A stretch of DNA of 64,000 nt, from positions 7,916,784 through 7,980,783 of the forward strand of contig NC_134526.1 in assembly GCF_027942865.1 (NCBI RefSeq), written 5' to 3'. Both the position numbers and the translations under genes were made by a program. Shown here in pieces: positions 1-12,692 of this stretch. Within the stretch, counting starts at the first letter, position 1, and each line of letters starts with the position of its first letter. Source of the stretch: Odontesthes bonariensis (Eukaryota; Chordata; Actinopteri; Atheriniformes; Atherinopsidae). A model generated the notes under the pieces. That model was not told the DNA's origin, did no database searches, and worked only from the letters and a program-made list of their open reading frames with translations.

Positions 1-1161
1 GTACCGTGTGCTCACGGAGGTGTGTTATCACACTTTGAAATATATATTTCCACCCCATTTAACTTCCACGGACTTCAGAATGCAGGAGCCAGTCACATAT
101 CACTTACTGCTGCAGTGAACATTATCGAGGGTTTTTCAAAACCAGAAATCAGATGTTTTCGAGCCATTATTTTCCATGCTGTAGATGCTATTCGGTGCAT
201 TGTGTTACTTATCACACACAGTGGTGTGCATTTTTTCTTTTATTCTTGACTTTTCCACAGAATGATTTATTTCCATCATGTGGCTGTTAATCTGAAGATA
301 TCACCCTAACCTGCCATGACAAGCTTTGTAACAAGCAATGAAAAACCTAATATAGATCTTTTATATGAGGGCTCCATATTAATGCCTACCTTCTGGTCTC
401 TCTGTGTGGGCTTTGAGTCATCATTGAAGGAGACCATCCTTATTGCAGATGAATGCATTTCATAACAGAACAAATGATGGGGTTTGTCAACAAACAACCT
501 GGGTCTTCAAACAGAACACAAGTGCACATTTATTAAAGTTAATCATTGTGAATACATGGACATTGAGGTCCAGAGAGAGACGAAATTAAACTCAGCAGGA
601 AGCAGACAAAAACAATTCATGCCTATGAAGCTAATATACTGAGGAAAAGAAATAAGAGAGGATATCATTATCGTACTGAACTCTCATCCGTCTCTTTGCA
701 TGACGGCTGTTGTTTTTGTTTAATTCACATTTGCACAGACAAGCCATTTATGATAGGTAACAAACCGTACTGTGTCCTTATTTCAGATTTCTAAAAAAGG
801 ATCTGTCAGTTCTGTCTGCTTGAGATGTGAAAGCTGGTTATCTGAAGTTAGGAGAGTATAGGAAATAATTTAGGATCACATTTGCATGTTCTTTTAGGTA
901 AACATGCTTCCAACTACTGCTCAATTTAAACCTTTGCCCGCAGCTTGCTTTTAAGTTGGCTGTCTCTGTTTTTCAAAGGAAATAAAACTCGTAGGAGGTT
1001 ATTTACGTGAAAAGCTGTCCTAAAGACCACAGCATCAGTTTAGCAATGATAACTCATGACAATAAGCTGTGTGTGTGTAAATCAACAGCAACATTGCATT
1101 TAAATTGTAAGCCCATACTTCTTGTTAGACATGCTCCACTATTATGATGCTGGTCGAAATC

Positions 1162-1175
1162 CATATATATATGTT

Positions 1176-1207
<32 letters not shown>

Positions 1208-1217
1208 TGTATATATA
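1162..1217. repeat. (TA)n microsatellite
   Basis: An almost pure alternating TA tract with two TG interruptions. It creates spurious Tyr/Ile-rich frames on both strands, which were rejected as genes. Confidence 0.9.
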
Positions 1218-3228
1218 AAAACTTCAAACCAGTTTTCGACCCAATATGGACCAAAATCTCTGAGGAATGTTTCCAACACCTTGTTGAAAGTATGCCACGA
1301 AGAATTAAGGCAGTTCTGAGGGCAACATGGGGTCCAACCTTTTACGAGCAAAGTGTACCTGATAAAGTGGCCGGTGAGTGTCTATGCTGCAAATTGCCCT
1401 TTATTGTTTGCCTGCACTTTAAAAGAAAGTTAATCTTACACAAATCGGATTAGATGTAACAGCATGGGTGTAGTGATGTTATGGGACAGACAGAAAGCTC
1501 TTCAGTAGGCTAATGTGCTTGCCATTGCCGCTCACTAGACTTCAGATGGGAGCCAGTAGGCCTAATTGGCCACACAATGCCTAATAAGACTTGTTGGATT
1601 GTCTTGTTTAACATTTTATCCTCATTCTTGTATCAATTTCCAACTAAATTGCCCAGTTGACCAGAAATGTAGCAGACTTAGGCAGGAGGGCCTGCCATTC
1701 TTGCACTTCAGTAATGCACAAGCCACTGACTGCATCTCATGTCGTCCAGAGGCAAATCAGTAAAAACAGAGACTGGTGTGAGAGAGTGCCATTAGATAAA
1801 TGTTGTGAGGCTAAGTTAACGATGGCTCTGCATTTTTCATTGTGACTTTGAATAGGAAAATTTGAGCAAACAGTTTGCAAATTAACACACATTTAGATCA
1901 TATCTACTTTGCTTATCTACACTTCTGTCTGATATCAGGCAAAATTTAAACAGAATATTTGAGGTGTTTTTGCCAACTTAAAGGGAGCACAAAAGCATCA
2001 ATCAAACCCAGTAAATTAAATCTAAACACATTTACAACCTTAATTTGAATGACTTTAAAAAGACAAACATGTGCAGTATACTAAAGGCCATTTTTCTCAC
2101 AGCATGAGAATCCTTTCTTCACTTGATTTTTATTTACATCTCTCTGCCGGCGTGCCTCACTTTGTGGTGCTTTTATTGATTTGGTATTGAATTGCAGAAC
2201 TATAGACAACAGCAGCAGTAAAAAAAGTCGGTACAGGCAGCTTAGTAAAATCTTTGACCACAACTGTGATGAAGTGTGAAGAAACACAGGCACTCCTAAT
2301 TCTGTTGGGTCAGACGATTACATCACTGAAAAGAAGTGTGGAAGGTGGAGGAACAGCTGATGGTAATGATTATGAGGGGAGAAAGAAGAGGCTTTGAGTT
2401 GTCTGATGGGTGATGATGAGCAGACAGGAAAGTTGCCTCACTGTGGGCAGATGCTGGTTGCCGTACCAGCTGGTGGGGGGTGGGCCCACCTGTCTTTGGC
2501 TCTCCCCGTTTCCCTCGTCTCTGCTCTGGAGAAAGCGACAGATGGAGTCGGAAGCCTCTGCTCTTGTCCCAGCAATACTTCTTCTGGCATTTCAGTCTGA
2601 AGGCACTGTGCCAGGGGAACACGGAGACCATACCTGGCCCCGGCCTTCCATCACTACAAGGGTCAACTGCTTACAGAGAGGGGTCGCCCTGCTGCCACCT
2701 CCTCCCACAAACACTCTGCTGCCTCCCTGTGGATGTAAGCAACAACTGCATACTTGCTTTGTAGTCCTGTCCGTACTGAGGCATTTCTGTCCTCTGACAA
2801 AAGTCTCCCAAGGTCTCTCGGCAAAGCAAGCTTTGAAATGATCAAGGCTTCAGGCCACATGTAAGCAGCTCATTTTTCACGGAGAGGTGGAGCGGGGTGA
2901 ATTAGGGAAAGCTGCCAAATATATGTCGTACACAGTGATGCGAAACTGCCTTTTCTCCAAGGAGTGCTTCGGCTGATGCATGTGTGACAGCATGATCAGG
3001 AGAGAATTGTGATGCAAGGTGGGGGTCAAAAGGTCATGTCAAAACCACAAAGTGCTGAGCTCCATCACACGGTGGACCGGTGACCTTTATGTCACCGGTT
3101 GTGGTGATAAATCGGTGCATGAGTGTTTCAGAGGAAGCACAGAGGTCTCATTAGGGATTCTTTAGGGAGTGAGCCACCCTCACCAGTTGTTCAACTGGAC
3201 TTCTCATTAACCGTCAGCTCATTTGTTG

Positions 3229-3259
3229 GGTACACACACACACACAAACACACACACAG
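3229..3259. repeat. (CA)n microsatellite
   Basis: A short CA dinucleotide tract interrupted once by an AAA. No coding context. Confidence 0.85.
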
Positions 3260-6009
3260 CTCTATTAAGGAGAGAATCCAAACAGTAAAGAGGAAATTAT
3301 TCAAAGGGCTACTCTTCTCTTAGCTCCCTCAGACTGCATAATTGTTCCCTGTTATCTTTCTTTAGTTTCATAAATGCTTCTCTGCTTGGGTTTTATCCAG
3401 AATCAGCCTTGATAATTGCGGGGGTTCATTAAAATCAGAGCTGAATCATGACCAAGGTCCTTGCTTCAAGATCAGCATAACTGGGCTTTATCTCCCCTGA
3501 GCTGCTCGTGCTCGTCCCAAAGGTGCCTTTTGAGCACATCAATTAATTCTCTGCTATTCAGGAAGAAATGTATAGTTGCAGCAAAAGCTTTTCATTCTGC
3601 AGTAAGAAATATAGTTATCATGTTCTAGATTGCTGATCCTTTTGATCTACAGTAGTACAAAAACACAGCGACAACAGCTTCCTTCTTTTTGCTGCTCTTA
3701 AGAGTAACAGAGTATTAAAAGATGACCCAGACCACAACGGGAGATGCAAAGCTTTTCAACATCTCTCTAATGCACTGAGGAGTGTCGTGCCGGTTGTGCT
3801 GAACTCACAGGAGAGCACAGACTCAAAAGTATCTTGCATTGGCTTTTAGGTTTCTTTGTAAGCCTTGTGCCATGCTAAAACATTAATTTAATGGAAATTA
3901 ACCCGAGATTTTTTCTCACCACATGAAAAATGAAATGAGTTTTCCATCTGCACAATGTGAAAATATGAAGACTGAGGGATGTGTAAAAGCTGTCAGATAA
4001 ACGCTTTGGTATTATCTGGAGGGAAAAGCTTTGCAATTGTTATAGAACATGAAATGAATCTAAAGAGACCAATTTTTGCCTAATAATCAAGCCATTATCA
4101 TTCATGACTCAATCATTGGGGAAATGACCAAGTCTATGCTTGTGCCCAGCAGTGGGGAGGAAAAAGGGCAGACATGTAGGGAAACAAAAGGATGATAATG
4201 GAGCTCAGACCAGTTGGTGTCCAGTGGGACGACTACTGCACTGAGTCACTGGAGCCTGCCAAGATACGGTTTCTCTGCTACTTACCTGACTGTGATTGAG
4301 AGCAAAATCAATCTTTTTTCATCATTAGGGGGAAGGAAAAGAAAAACCAGAGACTTGCTAATGTTTTTGTTGGAAATATCTGCAAAGAAAATCATTTGAG
4401 GATTCCAAGACTTGGGGTCCATGTTCCCTCTGAGCAATGTGCACATCACAGTTTTGCTCCACAAGATAAGAAAGATTTGGACATTTTGGTAGCTGTTTAT
4501 GAACATGGTGATAAATTATGGTCCAGCATTGCTTTCATACCAACTTTCAGTTTTCAAGAGGAAAAAAAAGGGTGTTTTCCAAAAATATCAATACTCCATT
4601 TTGAAAACAATGCGTTTCACATTCTTGCCAAAAGTCAAATAAGACGAGTGGATACTTCACACTATATCTGTTTTTCAAATACAAGATTTCAGCCAGATTC
4701 CGATTTACTTTGTGAAGCCAGAAACAGACAAACATCTCACCTGGCACTGGGACAAAAATGGAGAAGCGACAGGATGTGGTTTTAGAGGAAGGAGGAGATT
4801 ATTTGTCATGACTGCTGGTTGGCATCAGAAAGTCACTTCTGTTTTAATCTCTAGGCCTTTGACATTTTCACACTTTGGTTTTTGTATTGACCAAGCATGG
4901 GCCAGTATTAGGTAACCTTTAACTTTCACCATATTGGATTTACAGCTCTGAAAGGTGTTTGTTTTTTTTATTGTAAACAATGTATTAAATCTTCTAATTG
5001 ATTTGATATAAAAAAAACTTTAATACAATGATGACAGTCAAGATGAAGCTGATTTACAGTCAAAAAATCTAAATGTATGAAAAAGAAGAACAAACAGGAC
5101 CAGAACGTTTTCATGTTGACATATTTTGCTGTCTTACACCAAGCTGTCGGTAAAGGTTCTGTTCTGCAGTGCACTTTTACATTTTAATATGGGTGGTGCA
5201 TCGAGGAGGTTTATCCTCTCCTGTTGGATTTTAATTGATAAAGCAAGTCGGCCCTACAGCCAGGTGCAATTTTAAAGAAAATGCAACATTTACGCTCAGT
5301 GTTTTTAACAGTTAAATGTTTAACATTTCAAAAAGCATTTTGCATGCTGATGGTTTTGCTTCTGAAAATTGTACTTAAAATGGAAGTTTGCAGGTCAGAC
5401 CTTTAAAAAAGAATCTGAAAATTGAAAGCAGCGCATCTTTATAAAGCACTTATTTCAACAAAAATGGATACTTCTCTCTGATCTTCTCAACTCTGTGAAG
5501 TAATCTTTGGAGTTTAGCTGATGTTAGCTAATTTACCATGTTATTTCACTCGGCAGCAACTTTATTGTAGGCTGTTTACGTCACTAAGGCTTGACAAGGT
5601 AACTCTGGTTCCTGATTGTAAATGTTTATTTAGAGAGAACGCTGCATTGAATTTGGCAAAGAATGAAGGGTGGTGCTCTCATAGATGTGAAATCATATTT
5701 GAAGGCAACAACTCTTCAAAAGCTTGCCAGCATGTTGGGTTACCTCCCCCCTCCAAGCCATAGATGTTGTATCAGGATCCAAAAAGTTCCCAAAGAGCCT
5801 ATTTTGTGTTTTCTGGTCTTTCAGCCATTAAAAACAGCTGCCTGACTGGTTGCACCAACCAGAAGGAATGTGGAGTCTTATGCTCTGTTGCACACATCCT
5901 GAGGAATTTCTTTATTTTCTGTGTTCTTACAAGTCATACAAAACATCTCATATCACTTTAGTGAGCAAGCAAAGTGATTGAAATCATTAATTAGTAAGCT
6001 TTTAAAGTT

Positions 6010-6046
6010 CATATATATATATTTCATATATATATATATATATATG
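6010..6046. repeat. (TA)n microsatellite
   Basis: An alternating TA tract with one TTTC interruption. Confidence 0.85.
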
Positions 6047-7147
6047 TCATGGCTTACCAAATAAAGAGTATCTACACTGTGCATTCTAGTTGAACTTGAA
6101 TAAAAGTCAGGATTACGAGTGTTCTCCGCTGTTGCAGGGGCAGCCTCAGGGCAGGAACAGATTTTTAATGCAGACCTAACTTCATTTGCCTTCTTCATCA
6201 TTGACAATGATCCATTAAAAGCTACATTAAGGTAATGAGTATCCAACTCTTCCTTTGTGGTTATTCAGTGTGAACATAAAAGCTAGATTGTTATGGGATG
6301 CGTTTGGTCTCAGGCAACCTTCTTGCAAAGTCACCAAACATGTCACCTCGCCTGACTCACAGTGATTTGAGTCTAAATGTGTTTCCTTGTTTGTCCTGAG
6401 GGTTTTTATTTTTCAGATTCCGGTTGATGTTGGGACAATCTGTGGCGGAGCTCATGGTGCGTTGATGACCTGTTGGTTGGGAATATTTTTTCTGGTTTGT
6501 GTAAATCCTGTTAGAATAGCGTGCAAATGGTGTCTGGTTGCTGGTGTCAGCGTGGTTCTAATCAGCTGTTGGCAGGCGGATGAGCCGGCGGTCTCTCCCC
6601 GCGGCGGCACCCTGGGTCGAAAGCCGGTTTGAAGTTTAATGATGCCAGCTGCCAGCTCCACCAGGCTGTGAGCGCTAATGAGCTGGCACTAGTGGCGGAC
6701 CGGGCCACAGCAGCAGCACCTGGAAATGTAGCACACGTTTCAGAGGGGCGGGGCTCCATCGGGGCTGTTGAGGGGCCTTCTGGAGACCCAGGACAGCACA
6801 GAGAGGCCCGCATCTCTTTGAAGAGCGCCCCAATTTCCATATTTCATTACGTACTGCTGACTGACAAGGCCCTGCCAGATGTTCTATTTTCAGCTATTTA
6901 AATTTTGACCTGCTTTCCTACCATGGATGCAAAAGAAAGAAAAACAGCAGATTTCTTCAAAACACAGATGCCAAGAATGATGGGAAGTTGGATTTTGTGT
7001 GTCTGCTAGCTTTTGTTGCCACTCCTTGTGTCTTTCCATCTTAGTGAAGCCCTGATAGAACAATCACATGAATCACACTTTAACTTACACATCCTTTGGT
7101 ACTACTGAAATAGTTTACAATCTACACTGAGGGTTTCACTTTCTTAC

Positions 7148-7225
7148 TCAAGGACAAGACTCTGGCTGTTTCGGGGATCAAACCTGAGACCTTGTATTTA
7201 TGAGACAATCTCTAACCATCCAGCC
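7148..7225 (-). repeat. tRNA-derived SINE head, degraded
   Basis: Read on the minus strand, this has a tRNA-like layout with a B-box-like GGTTTGATCCCC preceded by an A-box-like region about 35 bp upstream. It has no intact cloverleaf and no clear 3' tail, so I take it as a decayed SINE head and not a tRNA gene. The family is not determined. Confidence 0.35.
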
Positions 7226-7884
7226 AGTCCAGCGCTGAATTGGCTTCAAAGTGAGTGATGCATGCTCTGGATCCCCACATAAAGCATGTTCACACTGCCT
7301 TTCTGTCCCTGAGATATCGGAGATGATTCATTCCTGTGGTATTCTGGTTGAATTGGCTCTTAAATTGCAGTATCCGTACTCAATCCCTCATGCAAAAATA
7401 CATCGACAACCCTGACCTTTTTGAGCATTTGTTGCAAATGCACTTTGTCATCCTCAGTGAGCAGGCTCAAGGATCAATACGACTTTGTTGGAATAAAACT
7501 TCCTCAACAAACTCCCCGTCTGCCAGCAGTCCATGTAAATGTCTGCGCCCATGTCCGAGCTTCATGAACACGAGAAACTCCTGAGAATAACTCAGAGGAG
7601 GAATCAAAGGAAAAAGCAGAGGTGACACAGCAAGAACGAGTGGAGAACAGCTCCGAGTTGAACAACAAGCAAACATTTAGAGAAACCCTCTCTGCAAGAA
7701 TCGAGAGAATGGGGCTCTCGCTCATTACTTAAAGCAGCTCACAACAGGGAAGGAAAGCCGTTTATTCACTCAGTAAAGTAGCTGCTGGAGTATCAGTCTG
7801 TGTCTGAGTCTGACTGAGGAAAAAACAGAGAGGGTGCAAAGGCAATATGAACACAGAGATAATAGTGGTTAAAAATTCATTGCC

Positions 7885-9145
7885 CAGACCCTTTGTATGT
7901 AAATACTGTAGATGAAGAAAGAGAATGGAATTATTTGCAAATCAAAGAACAAATACAACCTACCAAATATTCAGAAAAATGTGTATGAACATGCACACAC
8001 ACACGGCCATTTGGATGTTTGAACAATACCTTCTTCATCCAAGAATAACACACCATAAAAGATCTAAACATTTATTAGTAATTAGACATCAGTCACTGTA
8101 AAGAAAAAAGAATGTGAAGTGAAGTAAAGTGTTTCAAAAGAACTGGGACGCTGTGTTGCAAGAAACTTCTGGGGGGAAAATAATAAAACATCTTAATGAA
8201 CACTGAAACTAATTATGTTAACTGTCAAACAGATTAGAACCATGATTGGGTCGTTAACGAGGTAAAGATAACCAGAGGTTCAACAAACAAGCAGAAAACT
8301 ACATTTACAAATTGTGGAGTAATTTCGGAATAACGTTCCTCAAGATGAAATATGTATTACTTTCCCATCATCTACAGAACATAATATTATCAAAGGATTC
8401 AGAGAATCTGGGGACATCTCTAAGTAAAAGTCAGCACGTGATACCTGCAATCTTCAGGCCTTCAGGCAGCCCTGCTTTAAAAACGGACATGTTTCTGTCC
8501 TGGGAATCACTGCATGGGCTCAGGAACACTTCCAGAAATCATTGTCTGTGAACACAGATTCCACAAAGGCAGGTTAAAGCTCTGCATTCCTCTCCCAAAG
8601 GTTCAGCAGCTGGTCTCCTCAGTTCCCAGATGCTGACAGACGGTTGTTAGATGAGGAGGAGGAAATGCTACATGGTGCTAAATTTGACCCTGTCCCAAAT
8701 ATTTGGAAATGTGTTGCTGCCATCAAATTCAAGATGAGCTAATATTTTTCCTGAAACAATGCAATGCTTTGCTTTCAACATTTGATATTTTCTGCAAATC
8801 GTTGCATTATGTTTTCATTACTTTTTTGCACATGCAATCTTTCACAGAGTGGTGAATTCTTTGCCTCTAAAAGTCTCTTCCTCTTTTGGGTGCTCTCTTT
8901 GCACGCAGTTAAGTTACTGACATGTTGCAAATTAACCTAATTAACTGTTAAATGTTCCACTTCTCTCATCTTTTGATGCCTAAACCCGAATTCTTAACAT
9001 TGATTTAATGAATGCATACTTTTCAAAGCGATTCTAATTTGTACCTTTTTTATTATTTCTCATCATAATATGGGGTTCAAATTATTGTCGATTCACTGCA
9101 TTTTATCTGTTTGCATTTTACAGTGTCCCAACTTTTTGTTTTCAG
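7885..9145 (+). mobile_element. Tc1/mariner-type DNA transposon, internally deleted relic
   Basis: The stretch follows, in order, segments I recognise from a common teleost IS630/Tc1-mariner element. They are a left-end piece with TTTGCAAATCAAA (about 7.95 kb), a GAACTGGGACGCTGT block (about 8.14 kb), the transposase helix-turn-helix region (about 8.33-8.56 kb) and the transposase C-terminal region (about 8.58-8.66 kb). The element then ends in a 3' non-coding part at TGTCCCAACTTTTTG (about 9.13 kb). The central DDE catalytic core is missing: the sequence jumps from the early transposase straight to its end near 8.58 kb. Frames are disrupted, so it cannot make a transposase. The terminal repeats are too worn to fix exact ends. 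Confidence 0.7.
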
Positions 9146-9149
9146 GGTT

Positions 9150-10540
9150 TTACATCAACAAATATAAACAGCGAGTTTTCATGCAATATAATTTATCCAG
9201 TAAGGCAAAAGGTTTCAACCTGACTAAGTCTTTCTAGAAATATAAACAAGCAGGTCATCATGACATTTTATTCTTAAAATAGAGAAATAAACAAACACAT
9301 TAATCAATTAATAGGCTTAAAATAACATCAGGCTAAATCTCCTGAAAAGAAGGTGAATCCATTTAACTCCTCTTAAGCTGCACCAATCAAACATGAGCTG
9401 CTGTGCTTAATACAAGCAAAGTTTATTATGACTAAAGAAAAATTGAATATTGTGGAGAGAAAAAGTAAGAAAGCTGAGAGTTATTCCTGGCACTGAGGGT
9501 TTCACATATGTTAAAAAGCAGCAATTTCACGAGTTAAATGTCATCTGTAAATCTGTATAATCCTTGTGGTTGAACTTCCCCGATCACAGAAACTGGTTTG
9601 AAATATCCTAATAAGAGATGCTTGAAGAAAGAGCATGAAGTGCTTTGCTGCTGCTCACAGAGTACCGTGCACTTGGTCTGAATGATATTCAAAGTAAACA
9701 ATAAGAAAGTCATAACTGGTAAGTTTATTAAACATCCCTTATCTTGCACACGCTTTGAAACTCCCACAAGTACTAAGATGGCGTGTCGGTAAGGATCTGG
9801 ACTCCACTCCCCCATGTTTTTTGACTGCCTGACCTGCGGCGTGACCTTTTGCAAACTATTTGCCACAGCAGCGCCCGCTCGGTGCCACGCTTCACATTAT
9901 TCCTCCTCATTATTTGTTTTTCAGTGTTACTTTTGCAGAGTGGCACAAAAGGTCCACATTGAACAGAGGGGTCAGGGGTCAGGAGGAGGAGGGTAAATAT
10001 GCGGGTCAGCTCGGCTCTGTGGTTGAGTTCAGATTCCTCAGAGATTTCCCTGCAATGAAGCCATTTGAACACTTAACCTTTCAGCTGTCTGTCAAAAGCT
10101 GACCCTGGGCGCTGATTCTGTTTTGGTGATTAGGAAAGCTACTCAGCTGGCAAAAATGGAACAAATTACATGGCTGAAATATCAGTCAACAAAACTATTA
10201 TGAAGCATGGAGAAAATCAATTTCCTCTGCATGAGCCCGTATTTCTAAATGAAATGTTAATACATATCAAGGTGCTCCACAGAACTCCTTAACCTAATTC
10301 AGGGCTTGTAAAAATTATTGGCCATGTTTACTCTTGTATGAAATGTAATAAGCAGGCCTGGATGAGCTGGAGTTATTTGGTTTTATTGTGCGTAAAGTAT
10401 TCCTTTCTGCTTTTGCAGTGATTTGTTGGCATCGGGATCACATGTGCGACACATGGCAGCACTGATTGAAACTATGACAAAAATCAGTCACATGCGTTTA
10501 TTCTTTGGTAGCAAAGGTTCATTAAAAATTCATTAATACA
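9150..10540. other. Intergenic, no gene seen
   Basis: AT-rich DNA with one GC-richer patch at about 9.78-10.06 kb. Both strands of that patch give 80-100 codon open frames with no recognisable domain. Nothing else is supportable. Confidence 0.5.
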
Positions 10541-10548
10541 AAATGTAG

Positions 10549-11345
10549 GCAAGGCAAGTTAATTTGTAGAGCACAATGCGTACACAAGGCAATTCAAAGT
10601 GCTTTACAGCTTCATCAAATCACAAGAAGGCAAATAAAATCATTCCATAAAACACAAAAATAATCATTAATTAATTAAATTAAAAGCAAAGAGTGCAGGT
10701 AAAACACTTTCAGGTGTCATATGCACAGCTAAATAGAACTGTTTTCAGACTGGATTTAAACATTGTCAGAGTTGGGGCCTGTCTCACATCTTCTGGAAGA
10801 CTGTTCCAGATTTTAGGGGCATCAAACTGAAACGCAGCCTCAGCTTGTTTAGTCCTGACTCTGGGCACCAGCAGGAGACCCCTCCCTGAGGTTCTCAGAG
10901 CCCCAGCTGGTTCATATGGCTCTAACATGGCAGAGATGTACTTTGGCGCTTGACCATGAAGAGACTTGTACCCGAGCAGAGCTGTTTTAAAGTCTATTCT
11001 CTGAGCGACAGGAAGCCAGTGCAGAGACCTGAGCACTGGACTAATATGGCCGTATTTCCTGGTTCTGGTCAGGACTCGAGCAGCAGCGTTCTGGATGTAC
11101 TGCAGCTGTCTTACAGCCCGTTTAGAGAGCCCAGTGAGCAGGCCGTTACAGCAGTCTAACCTGCTGGAGACAAATGCATGGATCAGTCTTTCTAAGTCTG
11201 GTTTAGACACTATTCCTCTGATTCTGCCAATGTTTTTTAGATGGTAAAAAGCTGCTGATGTTACTGATTTAATGTGGCTGTTAAGTCCAATATTACCCCG
11301 AGATTTCTAACCCGATTATTAGGTTTTAGAGAGTCTTAAGGTGAC
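10549..11345 (-). mobile_element. L2 (Maui-type) LINE, 5'-truncated 3' end
   Basis: A minus-strand open frame of about 166 codons (ending near 10,710) encodes the C-terminal part of an L2-clade reverse transcriptase ORF. It contains the typical stretches [36 protein letters not shown] and NSLPEDVRQAPTLTMFKS. The 3' untranslated end finishes with the TTGCC-type tail (reads GGCAAGGCAAG on the plus strand at about 10,549-10,559). Compared with the second copy at 46 kb, it has lost about 13 bp just after ATATTGGACT. The copy lacks the endonuclease and most of the RT, so it is a dead 5'-truncated insertion. Confidence 0.85.
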
Positions 11346-11349
11346 TGAT

Positions 11350-12510
11350 AACACTTTCTCTTTGTTTGTGGTAATAATGTAAATATTAGAAAAATGACAG
11401 TAAACTTAAGAAAAATGTGTAATTTGGCCATAGCTGGTCGACTCATACACTAAGAAAGCAAATCTTTGCGTCAGCAGGATTTTAAATACAGAAAAAGCTT
11501 TTCCTGACGTGTTATTTTACCATCTCCCCTGTGATTAAGTCACTGGTGTTAACTATCCCGACTATAACTATCATTTTGCTTCCATTATCCCGAAAATCAA
11601 TGGTTATTAAAACCAGACAATAAAGCCATCTTTGTTCAAGAAACTATCTGAGCTGATTGAAGTAACTGGTGGGCAGGTGCTGGGTGCTCAGTCAACACAC
11701 TGTTCAAATGTTTCAAAATGAAACACCGTTGCATGCTGTGCCAGAAGTTCATTTCCATTTCCCAAGGCACGAAAACAGCAGTGATCAAGAGAGGCGAGCG
11801 TGTGGAACACTCGACCTGTGGAGAGGGTGGGTGAAGATTCAGACGTGGCTTTCTATTTAAATACGAAGGTCTCCTTGACATTTTCTACACTGCAGTCGCT
11901 GCTCATCCTTGTCGCTTCTCTCCAAGCTGCAGACGGAACAGCGTAACCCGGTGACATTTACAAACTCATCTGACTGAGAGCGATGGCATTCTATAAGGAG
12001 AAACACCTCTAAACGTCCCACCGCAAAGTTGTGTGGACTGCGCCCGCTGCGTGTGCCATACGAACATACTGCTTCGCAGAAAGAAAGCCTTTAAAGAGCA
12101 CGACTGCAGCATTTTGTGACAGATTGGACACACGTGCAGCAATGAGCAGCTGTTAGGCCTTCTGAGATGAACAGGGTGATATTTCTGGACAGCCGCAGCT
12201 GCCACCAGAGGGAGCCCGCTGTTCAGACGGGGTCCCGGGTAGCAGCGTAGCACAGCGTGTTGCACATATTTCACCAGGCGCTCGGTTAAGGCAGGGCAAA
12301 GGTGAAATGTAGTGAAAGCGAAACAGAAATAGAAACGGCACAGCATGACACAACTATAAACAGAGCATGCAGGGTGGTCTGCGAAGTGATGCAATAAGTA
12401 TGTGTAGTATGCTCATAAAAGCAGCACCGCAAATCAAAAGAAGTTAGCGCAAAACAAAGTAAGAAATGGAAAAATAAGAACTAAAACATTATTTTCTCTG
12501 TATGGAGGAG
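11350..12510. other. Intergenic region 3' of ndufa4
   Basis: No exon of a recognised family. A moderately GC-rich stretch at 11.88-12.40 kb includes a cluster of GAAA repeats at 12,302-12,335, described separately. It lies downstream of the ndufa4 poly(A) signal. Confidence 0.5.
12314..12335 (+). promoter_or_regulatory. ISRE/IRF-like GAAA repeat
   Basis: The motif GAAAGCGAAAC fits the interferon-stimulated response element pattern GAAANNGAAAC and is followed by two further GAAA units. No adjacent transcription start is evident, so function is unproven. Confidence 0.3.
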
Positions 12511-12523
12511 AGGACTCCTTTAC

Positions 12524-12529
12524 TTTATT
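12524..12529 (-). other. Poly(A) signal of ndufa4
   Basis: The minus strand reads AATAAA about 165 bp past the ndufa4 stop codon. This fits a short 3' UTR. Confidence 0.6.
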
Positions 12530-12692
12530 GTCAAACAGTGAAAAACCAATGGGATGCAATGAAGAAAATTAAATATATGTGCGGATTTAGCCTCTGCGTC
12601 CTCTTAGGTCCCTGAAGGAAAGGACATCCCAATGGAGCTGGTTTGTGCGGAACAACTCATTGTTGTGTTTTTAAGTCCAGCAGATGTGATCT

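Larger units (their letters stand above)
1..7880. other. Intergenic region without recognisable gene
   Basis: I see no exon of a known family here. The longest open frames (about 2.41-2.84 kb and 4.40-4.79 kb on the plus strand) have low-complexity or unrecognisable translations and no convincing splice context, so I leave them out. The stretch holds AT-rich single-copy-looking DNA, three microsatellites and a weak SINE-like patch near 7.15 kb. A GC-richer patch at about 6.54-6.93 kb stands out from its AT-rich surroundings and could be a conserved non-coding element, but I cannot test conservation. Confidence 0.6.

Noticed and set aside
1054-1319. Tyr/Ile-rich small proteins on both strands
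   Set aside because: These are translations of the (TA)n microsatellite.
2323-2860. Overlapping open frames of about 95-143 codons on both strands
   Set aside because: The patch is GC-richer, so stops are rare on both strands. The translations are not recognisable and no splice signals frame them.
4396-4785. 129-codon plus-strand open frame
   Set aside because: It would start at a TTG, resembles no family, and competes with a minus-strand frame of similar quality. Chance is the simplest explanation.
7148-7225. tRNA gene
   Set aside because: B-box-like sequence is present, but the cloverleaf does not close, so it is treated as a SINE remnant.
9534-10102. Several 60-110 codon frames on both strands
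   Set aside because: They overlap each other, have no domain, and occur in a compositionally distinct patch.
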